From positions 1 to 64,000 of the forward strand of contig NZ_JARXVE010000001.1 of NCBI RefSeq assembly GCF_029893345.1: DNA of 64,000 nucleotides, in the 5' to 3' direction. The DNA is from Mycolicibacterium frederiksbergense (GTDB lineage Bacteria; Actinomycetota; Actinomycetes; Mycobacteriales; Mycobacteriaceae). Made by a program: the position numbers and the translations under genes. Positions 1 to 7,772 of the stretch are shown in pieces. Below the pieces are notes generated by a model, which was not told where the DNA came from, searched no databases, and worked only from the letters and a program-made list of their open reading frames with translations. Within the stretch, counting starts at the first letter, position 1, and each line of letters starts with the position of its first letter.

Positions 1-9
1 AAGGCGGCA

Positions 10-30
10 GTGTCTGTAGGAGCCAGACAC
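10..30 (+). other. Short stem-loop at the window edge
   Basis: A perfect 7-bp inverted repeat, GTGTCTG and CAGACAC, closes a 7-base loop. It lies about 140 bases upstream of the ArsR gene. It could be the end of an upstream transcript, or part of a leader whose 5' half lies outside the window. The remaining bases before the ArsR gene show no coding signal. Confidence 0.35.
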
Positions 31-155
31 CAGGTGGAAAGACCCAACCACCGCATAGCGGCACTGTCCAGGCTGACACTGAGTGTCTGTACGCCAACAC
101 GCCGTAAATTGCGTGCCGCGGCGGTCGCTCGCGGAGGGCATCCGCGCCCCTGGAC

Positions 156-161
156 TAGATT
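156..161 (+). promoter_or_regulatory. Candidate -10 box (TAGATT) of the ArsR gene
   Basis: TAGATT fits the mycobacterial TANNNT -10 pattern and ends 6 bases before the GTG start. Transcription would therefore begin at the start codon, giving a leaderless mRNA. No convincing -35 is visible. Confidence 0.35.
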
Positions 162-167
162 CGAACC

Positions 168-497
168 GTGGACCAGCCCGGTAAAGAGGTCCAGGTCGCG
201 CGTGCGTCGTCGGCCTTGGCCGACGTCGACACCTCCGTTTGGGCGCAGCGTTTCGACCTGCTGTCCGACCCGCACCGGCTGGAAATCCTGCTCGGGCTGC
301 ACAGCGCCCCCGGCATCTGTGTCAGCGACCTGGCCACGGCACTCGGCCGTTCGGAAAACGCGGTATCGCAGGCACTGCGGGTGCTACGCGAACAGGGTTG
401 GGTCACCTCCACTCGGGTCGGACGCACGGTGAACTACCGGCTGGAGGACGAGATCGTGCATGACCTGCTGCACTGGATCGGCGCCCGGCACGGCTGA
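168..497 (+). CDS. ArsR/SmtB-family metal-sensing repressor
   Basis: This 109-residue protein has the ArsR/SmtB winged-helix layout. A DPHR-type helix at residues 34-37 precedes the recognition helix (about 52-78, VSDLA...SENAVSQALRVL) and a beta-wing ending VGRTVNYRL. The C-terminal helix carries His98, His102 and His108, plausible ligands for an alpha5-type Ni/Co site as in NmtR-like sensors. Many ArsR sensors are released from DNA when they bind metal. The next gene, 59 bases downstream on the same strand, is a Ni/Co permease, so control of nickel or cobalt uptake is the natural inference. The metal specificity is not proven by the sequence. The GTG start is supported by a -10 box just upstream. 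Confidence 0.8.
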   Translation: MDQPGKEVQVARASSALADVDTSVWAQRFDLLSDPHRLEILLGLHSAPGICVSDLATALGRSENAVSQALRVLREQGWVTSTRVGRTVNYRLEDEIVHDLLHWIGARHG

Positions 498-510
498 AAC
501 CGGATTCTCA

Positions 511-528
511 TCTGTTCATCTAGACAGG
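511..528 (+). promoter_or_regulatory. Imperfect inverted repeat between arsR and nicT, possible operator
   Basis: The arms CTGT and ACAG flank 8 bases, with TCTAGA inside, in the 59-bp gap ahead of the permease. ArsR sites are often imperfect repeats in such gaps. The symmetry is short, so this is only a candidate. Confidence 0.25.
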
Positions 529-556
529 TATTGGTGCTTCGTCTTACGCTCGGTCA

Positions 557-1651
557 ATGACCATCGGCGCGCTGCCGGCACCCGCTCGACCGGCCCGATT
601 CGACCGCGCCGACTGGACATCGATCGCCGCGCTTGCTGGATTCGTCTTGGTGTTACACCTGATCGGTTGGGGCATCCTGGTTTTCGGTGTCGCACCGCAG
701 CGCATCACGCTGGGCTCGGCCGGCGTATTCGGGGTGGGTCTCGGCGTCACCGCCTATCTTCTGGGGGTACGCCACGCCTTCGACGCCGACCACATCGCGG
801 TTATCGACAACACCACCCGCAAACTGGTCGGTGAGGGCACCCGCTCGGTGTCGGGCGGCTTCTGGTTCTCACTGGGCCATTCCAGCGTGGTGTTCGGCTT
901 GGCGCTGTTGTTGGCGCTGGGGGTCCAAGCTCTGGCCGGGCCGGTGCTGGACGAGAACTCGCCGATGCTGCAGACGCTGGGGCTGATCGGTTCGCTGGTG
1001 GCCGGAACGTTCCTGATCCTGATCGGGTTGACGAATCTGTTTGCCGCGGTGGGGATCGCGAAGGTCTTCCGCGCCATGCGCAGCGGCGAGTACGACGAGG
1101 CAGAGCTCGAGCGTCAGCTCCACAACCGGGGGTTTCTGGCCCGCCTGCTCGGGCGAGTGATGCGACGGGTGAACAAACCCTGGCACCTCTACCCGGTGGG
1201 ATTCCTGATGGGGCTGGGTTTCGATACCGCCAGCCAGGTGGCGCTGCTGGTGCTGGCGGCCGGGACCGCAGCCTTCACCCTGCCCTGGTACGCCATTCTG
1301 GTGCTGCCGGTGCTGTTCGCCGCGGGGATGAGTCTGTTCGACAGCCTGGACGGAATCTTCATGGCGCGGGCCTACAGCTGGGCGTTCCTGCAACCCGCCC
1401 GCAAGGTCTACTACAACCTGACCGTCACGGTGCTGTCGGTCATCGTCGCTCTGGTGATCGGGGTGATCGTGCTGACCGGACTGCTGGTCGACCACCTCGG
1501 CATCACCACCGGGCCGCTCGCGTTCATCGGATCGGCCGATCTGGAGTTCGTCGGCTTCTTGATCGTCGGGCTCTTCGTGCTGAGCTGGATTGTGGCCCTG
1601 GGGATCTGGCGTTTCGGCAGAATCGAAGAACGCTTCAGCGTCCAGGCCTGA
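557..1651 (+). CDS. nicT: Nickel/cobalt permease, NiCoT family
   Basis: This 364-residue integral membrane protein imports Ni2+ or Co2+. The NiCoT signature RHAFDADHI is at about residues 71-79 in an early membrane helix. A second family motif, LGFDTASQ, follows mid-protein, and there are about eight hydrophobic segments split by a charged cytoplasmic loop (about 175-210). Family members run 330-380 residues, so it is full length. It follows an ArsR regulator and lies a few kb from the cobalamin genes, where cobalt is needed. In M. tuberculosis the equivalent position is Rv2856. The sequence alone does not separate nickel from cobalt preference. Confidence 0.9.
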   Translation: MTIGALPAPARPARFDRADWTSIAALAGFVLVLHLIGWGILVFGVAPQRITLGSAGVFGVGLGVTAYLLGVRHAFDADHIAVIDNTTRKLVGEGTRSVSGGFWFSLGHSSVVFGLALLLALGVQALAGPVLDENSPMLQTLGLIGSLVAGTFLILIGLTNLFAAVGIAKVFRAMRSGEYDEAELERQLHNRGFLARLLGRVMRRVNKPWHLYPVGFLMGLGFDTASQVALLVLAAGTAAFTLPWYAILVLPVLFAAGMSLFDSLDGIFMARAYSWAFLQPARKVYYNLTVTVLSVIVALVIGVIVLTGLLVDHLGITTGPLAFIGSADLEFVGFLIVGLFVLSWIVALGIWRFGRIEERFSVQA

Positions 1652-1742
1652 TCAATCGCCGGCGACCGCCACGTGGCCGTTTCAGCGGACGTGTGATCAG
1701 CTGTGCTCACCATCGAGCAATCGATGTGGTCGAGCTGGTTGG

Positions 1743-2675
1743 TCAGCCTACGAGCAGGGCCCCGAATACGCGGTCGGCGAGTGCGATCGCGTCGTCCTGG
1801 CCGACGATGAAGCCTTGCAGTTCGGGATGGTTGTCGAGGTGGGATTGTGCGTGTTGCGGGTCGGTGTGGAAGGTGATCGATCGGCACGCGGTATTCGCCA
1901 GGGTTCCGCAGCAGTCGGTGTGGCCGACGACGACGACGGCGGTGTTAGGGTTCCACGTCCATTTGGTGCCGCGGCGTTGAACGCGAACCGGTGCCCCGGT
2001 ATCGGGGTCGGCGGAATCGATGATGCCGTCGGCGCCGGTCATCAACGGGATGCCGAGCGCGTCGATCGCACACATCGCCGCGACCGGGAGGTGGCCGGTG
2101 AGGTGGACGGTGTGGCCGGTGGCGCGGCCGGAGAATGGATAGGCGATCTCGATCTGTCCATCGGGTCCGATGTGCACGAGGTCGGCGCTTCTCAGTTGGT
2201 GCAGCGCGTCGTCGAGGTCGACTCCGAGCGCGGCCGCGGTTGGGCGCAGGTCGTCTCGATGTCCCTGGCCGTGATCGCGGAAGCCGCGGAGCACCGCTCG
2301 GTGTAGTTCCCGGACCGCCGGCGGGAGCCGCTGGGCGGAGTCGACGACCGACTGGGGTGTGGCTACGGAGGGGTCAGGAATCGCAAATTGCCTTGGTGCT
2401 GAGCTGGTTTCGACCTGACCCGACATGTGGGTGCGCAGTGCGTCGAGAACACGTTGCGATGTGGGCAGATCGAGTCGGCATGTGTCGCCGATCTGCGCTC
2501 CGGCCTCGGGACGCATCACGTCGACGCCGTCCACGAGGACCGTCGGCGAGGGATAACGACCGATGCGTTCAATGATCGGCATATCGAGACCGAGCGTGGC
2601 CAGACAGTCGCTCACTGTCTGTTTGGCGGCGGCGGCATTGGGGCATCCCGGCGAGGTCAGTAGTTCGATGTACAT
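1743..2675 (-). CDS. merB: Organomercurial lyase (MerB) with an N-terminal thioredoxin-like domain
   Basis: Residues about 110-310 match MerB, which cleaves the carbon-mercury bond of organomercurials to a hydrocarbon and Hg(II). The catalytic triad is present: Cys202 and Asp205 in an MCAID motif (equivalent to Cys96/Asp99 of plasmid MerB) and Cys264 (equivalent to Cys159). Residues 1-80 form a separate thioredoxin-like module with SPGCPN at 8-13 and PSPTVLVDG at 42-50; its single Cys11 could bind or hand over mercury. Plasmid MerB is about 210 residues, so the extra 100 are a fusion. It begins 5 bases after merR on the same strand. No MerA or Hg transporter is visible nearby. Confidence 0.8.
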   Translation of the reverse strand: MYIELLTSPGCPNAAAAKQTVSDCLATLGLDMPIIERIGRYPSPTVLVDGVDVMRPEAGAQIGDTCRLDLPTSQRVLDALRTHMSGQVETSSAPRQFAIPDPSVATPQSVVDSAQRLPPAVRELHRAVLRGFRDHGQGHRDDLRPTAAALGVDLDDALHQLRSADLVHIGPDGQIEIAYPFSGRATGHTVHLTGHLPVAAMCAIDALGIPLMTGADGIIDSADPDTGAPVRVQRRGTKWTWNPNTAVVVVGHTDCCGTLANTACRSITFHTDPQHAQSHLDNHPELQGFIVGQDDAIALADRVFGALLVG

Positions 2676-2680
2676 GACGG

Positions 2681-3025
2681 TTACTCCCGCTGGGTGGAGG
2701 TTGTTGTAGCGGCGGCGGTCTCGATGTCTTGCACGAGCGGGCAGTCACGCTCGGCACGGGGCCAATCACAGGTGTCAATCAGACTGGCGAGCGCATCACG
2801 CATGCCCGCGAGTTCGTCGATGCGCAGCAGCTCGTCGATGTCATCGAGGCTGAATCCGAGTTGCTGAGCGCGTTTGACGAAGCGCACCACCCGCACCGTG
2901 TCAGACGTATAGGTGCGATACCCCGACCTGGTCCGCTTGGGTTCGGGTAGCAAGCCTCGACGTTCGTAGTACCGCAGGGTCTGGGTATTGACCCGGGCCT
3001 GCGCGGCGACCTCGCTCGTTCTCAC
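2681..3025 (-). CDS. merR: MerR-family mercury regulator, shortened dimerisation helix
   Basis: The N-terminal helix-turn-helix and wing are canonical (TLRYYERRGLLPEP at about 17-30). The C-terminal metal loop is also present, with two cysteines in DTCDWPRAERDC. At 114 residues it is short: actinobacterial MerR proteins are about 130-145. The missing stretch falls between ELLR and IDELAGMRDAL, where the first half of the dimerisation helix and the third mercury-binding cysteine normally lie. The reading frame is intact. The GTG start lies 6 bases behind a -10 box, suggesting a leaderless mRNA. MerR normally represses its own promoter and untwists it when Hg(II) binds. Whether this short form still dimerises is open. 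Confidence 0.75.
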   Translation of the reverse strand: MRTSEVAAQARVNTQTLRYYERRGLLPEPKRTRSGYRTYTSDTVRVVRFVKRAQQLGFSLDDIDELLRIDELAGMRDALASLIDTCDWPRAERDCPLVQDIETAAATTTSTQRE

Positions 3026-3031
3026 CCCACC

Positions 3032-3063
3032 AGCATGAACCCTGTACCCAGGTACTGAGTCAA
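3032..3063 (-). promoter_or_regulatory. mer promoter/operator with MerR-type long spacer
   Basis: On the minus strand a perfect TTGACT -35 (3063-3058) is followed after 20 bases by CATGCT (3037-3032). Between them lies the dyad GTACCTGGGTAC (3055-3044). A long -35/-10 spacer filled by a dyad is the hallmark of MerR-controlled promoters. The -10 ends 6 bases before the merR GTG, so the transcript probably starts at the codon. Confidence 0.7.
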
Positions 3064-3145
3064 CCCGCCGGTGGCAGCTTCAGCGCGGGTGGGTCGGGCA
3101 GGGGGGCAGCCATTTCGTTGAACTCGCAGATCGAAGTGCGCGACC

Positions 3146-4531
3146 TCAGTCGGCGAGTCCCAGTAGCGCGTTCTCGATCACTTCGGGCAGCGCCGGGTGG
3201 ATCCAATATTGTCCTTGGGCAACCTCTTTGGCGGTCTGGTAGAAGCTCATCGCCTGGATCAGCGGCTGGATGATCGAGGATGCCTGATAGCCCATGATGT
3301 GGGCGCCCAGGATCCGCCCGCTGTCGCGGTCGCCGATCAGTTTGGCGATACCCGTGGTGTCCTCCATCGCCCAGCCGTAGGCGGTGTCGCCGTAGGCCTG
3401 CACCTTGACCGCGATGTCGTACCCGGCCTCGCGGGCCTCGGTTTCGGTCAGGCCGACCATGGCGATCTGTGGTGCGGTGAACACCGCAGAGGGCACGAAC
3501 CGGTGATCGCTGCGTACCAGTGCGTCGGTGTCGTCCCAGTCGCGCAGCAGGTTTTCTCTGACCACTCGCATTTCCTGGTTGGCCACATGCTTGAGCTCAT
3601 ACTCCGATGACACGTCGCCGAGCGCGAAAATGCCAGGTGCCGTGGTGCGCTGGTATTCGTCGACGATGACCAGGCCGTCTTCGTCGACCTCGACCCCGGC
3701 CAGGTCGGCATCCAACAGATCCCCGTTGGGCACCCGTCCGGTGGCCACCAGCAGCATGTCGGCGGTGATGGTCTTGCCGTCGTCGAGCTCGAGCACGATG
3801 CGATCGCCGTCGTGATGGGAACCGATGACGTTCTCGTGGGTGTGCAGGTCCCACTTGTCGGCGGCCAGGGCGGTGAACCGTCGCCAGATCGTCTCGTCGC
3901 AGTGGGTGAGCAGACCCTCACCGCGGACCACGATGGTGACCCGCACCCCCAGCGCGGAGAACACGTGGGCGAACTCGGCCGAGACGAATCCGCCGCCGAC
4001 GATCACCAGATGTTCGGGTAGTTCGGCGATGCGCATGATGTCGTCGCTGGTGTAGTAGGTGACACCGCAGTCGACGATGGCCGGTGGGATGAACGTGCGT
4101 GACCCCGCGGCGATCACCACCTGGTCGCTGCTGAACTCCTCGCCGGCAGCGGTGCGCAGGGTGTAGCGCCCGTCGGCGGTTTTGGGACCGAACCGGGTGT
4201 GGCTGTCGTACACGGTGACGTCCGGCTCGGAGCGGCGGTAGTCCTCACCACCGGCGGCAATCGGGTCGATGCGACCGAACACCCGCGACACGATGTCGGG
4301 CCAGCGCACCTTGTCGATATGTGAATCGATGCCGTACTTCGCGCTGTCGCGGATGGTGTTCGCAACCTCTGCGGCATAGACGAACATCTTGGTGGGAATG
4401 CAGCCCACGTTCAGGCACGTGCCGCCAAAGGTGCCCTGCTCGCAGATCGCGACCCTCTTGCCGGCGTAGCGCTCATCGAGGATGCTGTTGCCCGATCCGG
4501 TGCCGATGATCGTCAGGTCGTAGTGTTCCAT
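3146..4531 (-). CDS. mtr: Mycothione reductase
   Basis: This 461-residue flavoprotein disulfide reductase recycles oxidised mycothiol with NADPH in the cytoplasm. The FAD-binding GTGSGN is at 10-15 and the redox-active pair is CLNVGC (Cys39, Cys44). A second Rossmann motif GGGFVSAEFA binds NADPH. An ATGRVPN segment and the C-terminal HPALPE near residue 445 carry the His-Glu base of this family. Length and motifs match M. tuberculosis Rv2855. The start lies 9 bases after the upstream hydrolase stop on the same strand, so the two probably share a transcript. The mer genes downstream have their own promoter. Confidence 0.93.
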   Translation of the reverse strand: MEHYDLTIIGTGSGNSILDERYAGKRVAICEQGTFGGTCLNVGCIPTKMFVYAAEVANTIRDSAKYGIDSHIDKVRWPDIVSRVFGRIDPIAAGGEDYRRSEPDVTVYDSHTRFGPKTADGRYTLRTAAGEEFSSDQVVIAAGSRTFIPPAIVDCGVTYYTSDDIMRIAELPEHLVIVGGGFVSAEFAHVFSALGVRVTIVVRGEGLLTHCDETIWRRFTALAADKWDLHTHENVIGSHHDGDRIVLELDDGKTITADMLLVATGRVPNGDLLDADLAGVEVDEDGLVIVDEYQRTTAPGIFALGDVSSEYELKHVANQEMRVVRENLLRDWDDTDALVRSDHRFVPSAVFTAPQIAMVGLTETEAREAGYDIAVKVQAYGDTAYGWAMEDTTGIAKLIGDRDSGRILGAHIMGYQASSIIQPLIQAMSFYQTAKEVAQGQYWIHPALPEVIENALLGLAD

Positions 4532-4540
4532 GTGCTCTTC

Positions 4541-5569
4541 CTATCCGGAAGGTGTTGTGCTCGAACGGGTTTGCGGGTCCAGATAGTGCTCCAGCCACTG
4601 GTCCAGCTCGCGATATGCCGCTGCCCGGGCATCGGCCAGCGACAGGAAGACGTCGTGTTTGGCATCCGTGATCGGGGCGACGGTGGTGTGGTTGCCGACG
4701 CAACCGGCCCAGCGTGCGATCTGACTGACGTCGAGCACCGCGTCACCGCGTTGGATCGCAGCGGGATCGGGGGTTTCGGTGACACTGCGATCAGATCGCA
4801 GGATCAGATTGGGCACGCCGACATCCAGGCCGCGGTGCAGCCTGGCCTGCCCGCGCCGAATGGCATTGATCCAGCCGAGGGTGATGGGAAAGCCGCCCAG
4901 CGGCTTCCATTCCAGGTTGTAGTCGAACTCTCCGTCGAAGTCGCGGTGCAGTGTGCTGCCGTAGCCGCCCCCGCTGGGTTTCCGGACTATCGACAGCTTG
5001 CGCAGCCGTGCCAGCGCAATCAGGGCGGCCGAGGTCGGCGCGGTGCGCAGCACCGCCGGCCCGTGCAGGTCGAAGAACGGGCTGTTGAGCACCAGCCCGC
5101 CGACATGATGGGTGGCCAACCGGTCCCGTCGGCGTAGCCGGTCGGCAAACAGGGTCATGATCAGTCCGCCGGCTGAGTGGCCGTACAGGCACACCGTGGC
5201 GTTGCCGGTGTCGGCGGCGATGATCGTCAGGGCCCGTTCCAGCTCGGTGTCGTAGCGCGCCAGGTCGGTGGTGAAATGCGGGGTCTGCCCCGCGCGCCGG
5301 GAGCGCCCACACTTGGGCAGATCCAGGGCGTAGAAGGCGAACCCGCGTTCGGCGAATCGGCTGGCCAACTCGGTGTGGAAGAAGTAGTCGGTGTAGCCGT
5401 GCAGCGCCAGCACAGCGCGGCCGGCCCGACCGTCCGCGCCACCGGGACCGCGGCGCACGAGCGTGGCGACCAAGTCGCCTTCGCCGTCGGGATCGGGCCC
5501 TAAATCGATGGTCTGCTGCCAGAAACCCGGCAACACATCCGGCTCCCAGGCGGGCTCCCGTGACGTCAC
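4541..5569 (-). CDS. Alpha/beta-hydrolase (serine hydrolase)
   Basis: This 342-residue protein has the alpha/beta-hydrolase layout. An ALHGYTDYFF oxyanion region is at about 53-62, the nucleophile elbow GHSAGG at about 128-133, and a C-terminal His in DAKHDVF near 309. There is no signal peptide, so it is probably cytosolic. It resembles monoacylglycerol-lipase/lysophospholipase-like enzymes and sits where M. tuberculosis has Rv2854, upstream of mtr. The natural substrate cannot be read from the sequence. It is the first gene of a short minus-strand operon with mtr. Confidence 0.75.
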   Translation of the reverse strand: MTSREPAWEPDVLPGFWQQTIDLGPDPDGEGDLVATLVRRGPGGADGRAGRAVLALHGYTDYFFHTELASRFAERGFAFYALDLPKCGRSRRAGQTPHFTTDLARYDTELERALTIIAADTGNATVCLYGHSAGGLIMTLFADRLRRRDRLATHHVGGLVLNSPFFDLHGPAVLRTAPTSAALIALARLRKLSIVRKPSGGGYGSTLHRDFDGEFDYNLEWKPLGGFPITLGWINAIRRGQARLHRGLDVGVPNLILRSDRSVTETPDPAAIQRGDAVLDVSQIARWAGCVGNHTTVAPITDAKHDVFLSLADARAAAYRELDQWLEHYLDPQTRSSTTPSG

Positions 5570-5749
5570 GGTTCCACCCTAACCGCGTGGTGGAAGTTCG
5601 AGCTGAGGTCGATGGGCTCAAGTTGGCACCAGGGCGTGACGGATAGCACTACGATGCGCGGCAAACCGAAATTCGTCGCGCGATAACCTGGGCATAACAA
5701 AAACCGTTGGTATCGACGGACCACGCTATACAAAGGACGAGCGATCAGG

Positions 5750-7252
5750 GTGTCTGAGTCAAACGTAGGTACGACCGTAAAGACAGACGTCGTGCTGGTT
5801 GGGGCCGGCATCATGAGTGCAACCCTTGGAGCCCTGATCCGGTTGCTGGAGCCGGACTGGTCCATCACCATGATCGAGCGGCTCGACGGTGCCGCCGCGG
5901 AGAGCAGTGATCCGTGGAACAACGCCGGCACCGGGCACTCGGCGCTGTGTGAGCTCAACTACACACCCGAGCTGGCCGACGGTTCCATCGACACCACCAA
6001 AGCCATCAACGTCAACGAGCAGTTCCAGGTGTCGCGGCAGTTCTGGGCCTACGCGGCCGAGAACGGTGTGCTGCCCGATGTGCGTGGCTTCCTCAACCCC
6101 ATCCCGCATGTGGGTTTCGTGCACGGCGCCGACAACGTCGATTACCTCAAGCGCCGCCGCGAGGCGCTGGTCGGCAATCCGTTGTTCGCCACGATGGAGT
6201 TCATCGACGACAAGGACGAGTTCGCCCGCCGGCTGCCGTTCATGGCCGCAAAGCGTGACTTCTCCGATCCCGTCGGGCTGAACTGGTCGCAGGACGGCAC
6301 CGACGTCGACTTCGGTGCGTTGTCGCGCCAGTTGATCGGCTTCACCGCGCAGCGCGGCATGGATACCCTGTTCGGCCATGAGGTGCGCAACCTGCGCAAG
6401 GAATCCGACGGCACCTGGACGCTCAACGTGACCAACCGGCGCACCGGTCTCAAGCGCAAGTTCAATGCCAAGTTCGTGTTCGTCGGCGCCGGTGGCGGTG
6501 CGCTGCCGTTGCTGCAGAAGTCGGGCATCCCCGAGGCCAAGGGCTTCGGCGGCTTCCCGGTCGGCGGCGCGTTCCTGCGGACCAACAATCAGGCGCTGAC
6601 CGCGGGGCACCAGGCCAAGGTGTACGGGCTGCCGCCGCTGGGCGCACCGCCGATGTCGGTGCCGCACCTGGACACCCGGGTGATCAACGGCAAGTCCTGG
6701 CTGCTGTTCGGCCCGTTCGCCGGCTGGACGCCGAAGTTCCTCAAGCAGGGCAAGTTCACCGACCTGCCGTTGTCGGTCAAGCCCAACAACATCATGTCCA
6801 TGCTGGGCGTCGGGCTCACCGAGGTCGGTCTGGTCAACTACCTGGTCGGACAGCTGCTTCTGAGTGAGGCTGCCCGGGTCGACACCTTGCGCGAATTCGC
6901 CCCCAGCGCAGTCGATTCCGATTGGGAACTGGATATCGCGGGTCAGCGCGTGCAGGTGATCCGGCGCAAGGGTGCCGGCGGTGTGCTGGAGTTCGGCACC
7001 ACTGTGCTGAGCGCTGCGGACGGCAGCATCGCCGGGTTGCTCGGCGCCTCGCCGGGCGCATCCACCGCGGTGCCGGCCATGCTCGACGTGCTGGAGCGCT
7101 GCTTCGCCGATCGCTACCAGAGCTGGCTGCCCAAGCTCAAGGATATGGTGCCGTCGCTCGGTACCAAGCTGTCCAACGAACCCGGCCTGTTCCAGGAGGT
7201 CTGGGCGTGGGGCAGCAAGGCGCTCCAACTGGACGCTCCTGCGTCTGCGTGA
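5750..7252 (+). CDS. mqo: Malate:quinone oxidoreductase
   Basis: This 500-residue peripheral membrane flavoenzyme oxidises malate to oxaloacetate and passes electrons to menaquinone. An FAD-binding [13 protein letters not shown] lies near the N-terminus (about 18-30), followed by MIERLDGAA. The [17 protein letters not shown] block typical of Mqo and a second dinucleotide-type motif [13 protein letters not shown] are also present. Length matches Rv2852c. The GTG start has an AAAGGA ribosome site about 14 bases upstream. It diverges from the hydrolase-mtr operon across a 180-bp gap. Confidence 0.94.
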   Translation: MSESNVGTTVKTDVVLVGAGIMSATLGALIRLLEPDWSITMIERLDGAAAESSDPWNNAGTGHSALCELNYTPELADGSIDTTKAINVNEQFQVSRQFWAYAAENGVLPDVRGFLNPIPHVGFVHGADNVDYLKRRREALVGNPLFATMEFIDDKDEFARRLPFMAAKRDFSDPVGLNWSQDGTDVDFGALSRQLIGFTAQRGMDTLFGHEVRNLRKESDGTWTLNVTNRRTGLKRKFNAKFVFVGAGGGALPLLQKSGIPEAKGFGGFPVGGAFLRTNNQALTAGHQAKVYGLPPLGAPPMSVPHLDTRVINGKSWLLFGPFAGWTPKFLKQGKFTDLPLSVKPNNIMSMLGVGLTEVGLVNYLVGQLLLSEAARVDTLREFAPSAVDSDWELDIAGQRVQVIRRKGAGGVLEFGTTVLSAADGSIAGLLGASPGASTAVPAMLDVLERCFADRYQSWLPKLKDMVPSLGTKLSNEPGLFQEVWAWGSKALQLDAPASA

Positions 7253-7265
7253 CAGGGTCGGGCGG

Positions 7266-7772
7266 ATGACGGTCGCATTACGCCGCAGCTGGGCCAAAGA
7301 TCTGGACGTACCAACGCTTTACGAACTGCTCAAGCTCCGGATCGAGGTATTCGTGGTGGAGCAGGCCACGCCGTACCCGGAGCTCGATGGCCGGGATCTG
7401 CTCGCCGAGACTCGGCACTTCTGGCTGGAAGGGCCCAGCGGAGAGGTGATTTCGACGCTGCGGCTGATGGAGGAACATCCCGGCGGCGAGAAGGCGTTCC
7501 GGATCGGACGGGTGTGCACCAAGCGCAGCGATCGCGGCAACGGGCACACCACCCGGCTCATGCGGGCCGCCCTGGCCGAGGTCGGCGACTATCCGTGCCG
7601 CATCGACGCCCAGACCTACTTGGTCGACATGTACGGCCGGCACGGATTCGTTCGTGACGGCGATGAATTCCTTGACGACGGAATCCCGCACGTGCCCATG
7701 GTGCGCGCCGGATCTCGCAGCGACGAGCGCTCGCGCGAGGAGCCGACATGGCATGAGAGTGAGTTTTCCTGA
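7266..7772 (+). CDS. GNAT-family N-acetyltransferase, ElaA type
   Basis: This 168-residue protein matches the ElaA subgroup of GCN5-related acetyltransferases: [18 protein letters not shown] near residues 22-40, then [21 protein letters not shown] at about 79-99, which forms the acetyl-CoA-binding R/Q-x-x-G-x-G/A loop. The acceptor is unknown. It starts 13 bases after mqo. Its stop overlaps the next start as TGATG, so it is translationally coupled to the chelatase gene. The last 20 or so residues include a dispersed 23-bp repeat and look like an added tail. Confidence 0.8.
   Translation: MTVALRRSWAKDLDVPTLYELLKLRIEVFVVEQATPYPELDGRDLLAETRHFWLEGPSGEVISTLRLMEEHPGGEKAFRIGRVCTKRSDRGNGHTTRLMRAALAEVGDYPCRIDAQTYLVDMYGRHGFVRDGDEFLDDGIPHVPMVRAGSRSDERSREEPTWHESEFS
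7721..7743 (+). repeat. Dispersed 23-bp repeat, copy 1 (inside the GNAT gene)
   Basis: This 23-base element centred on GAGCGCTCGCGCGA recurs at 30431-30453 with two mismatches. Here it encodes residues in the hydrophilic C-terminal tail of the acetyltransferase. Confidence 0.55.

Noticed and set aside
1..45. Possible 3' end of a cobalamin riboswitch (AGCCAGACACC next to a hairpin, near a Co/Ni permease)
   Set aside because: The B12-box consensus is matched only in part, the sequence is mostly explained by a simple 7-bp hairpin, and the conserved core would lie outside the window.
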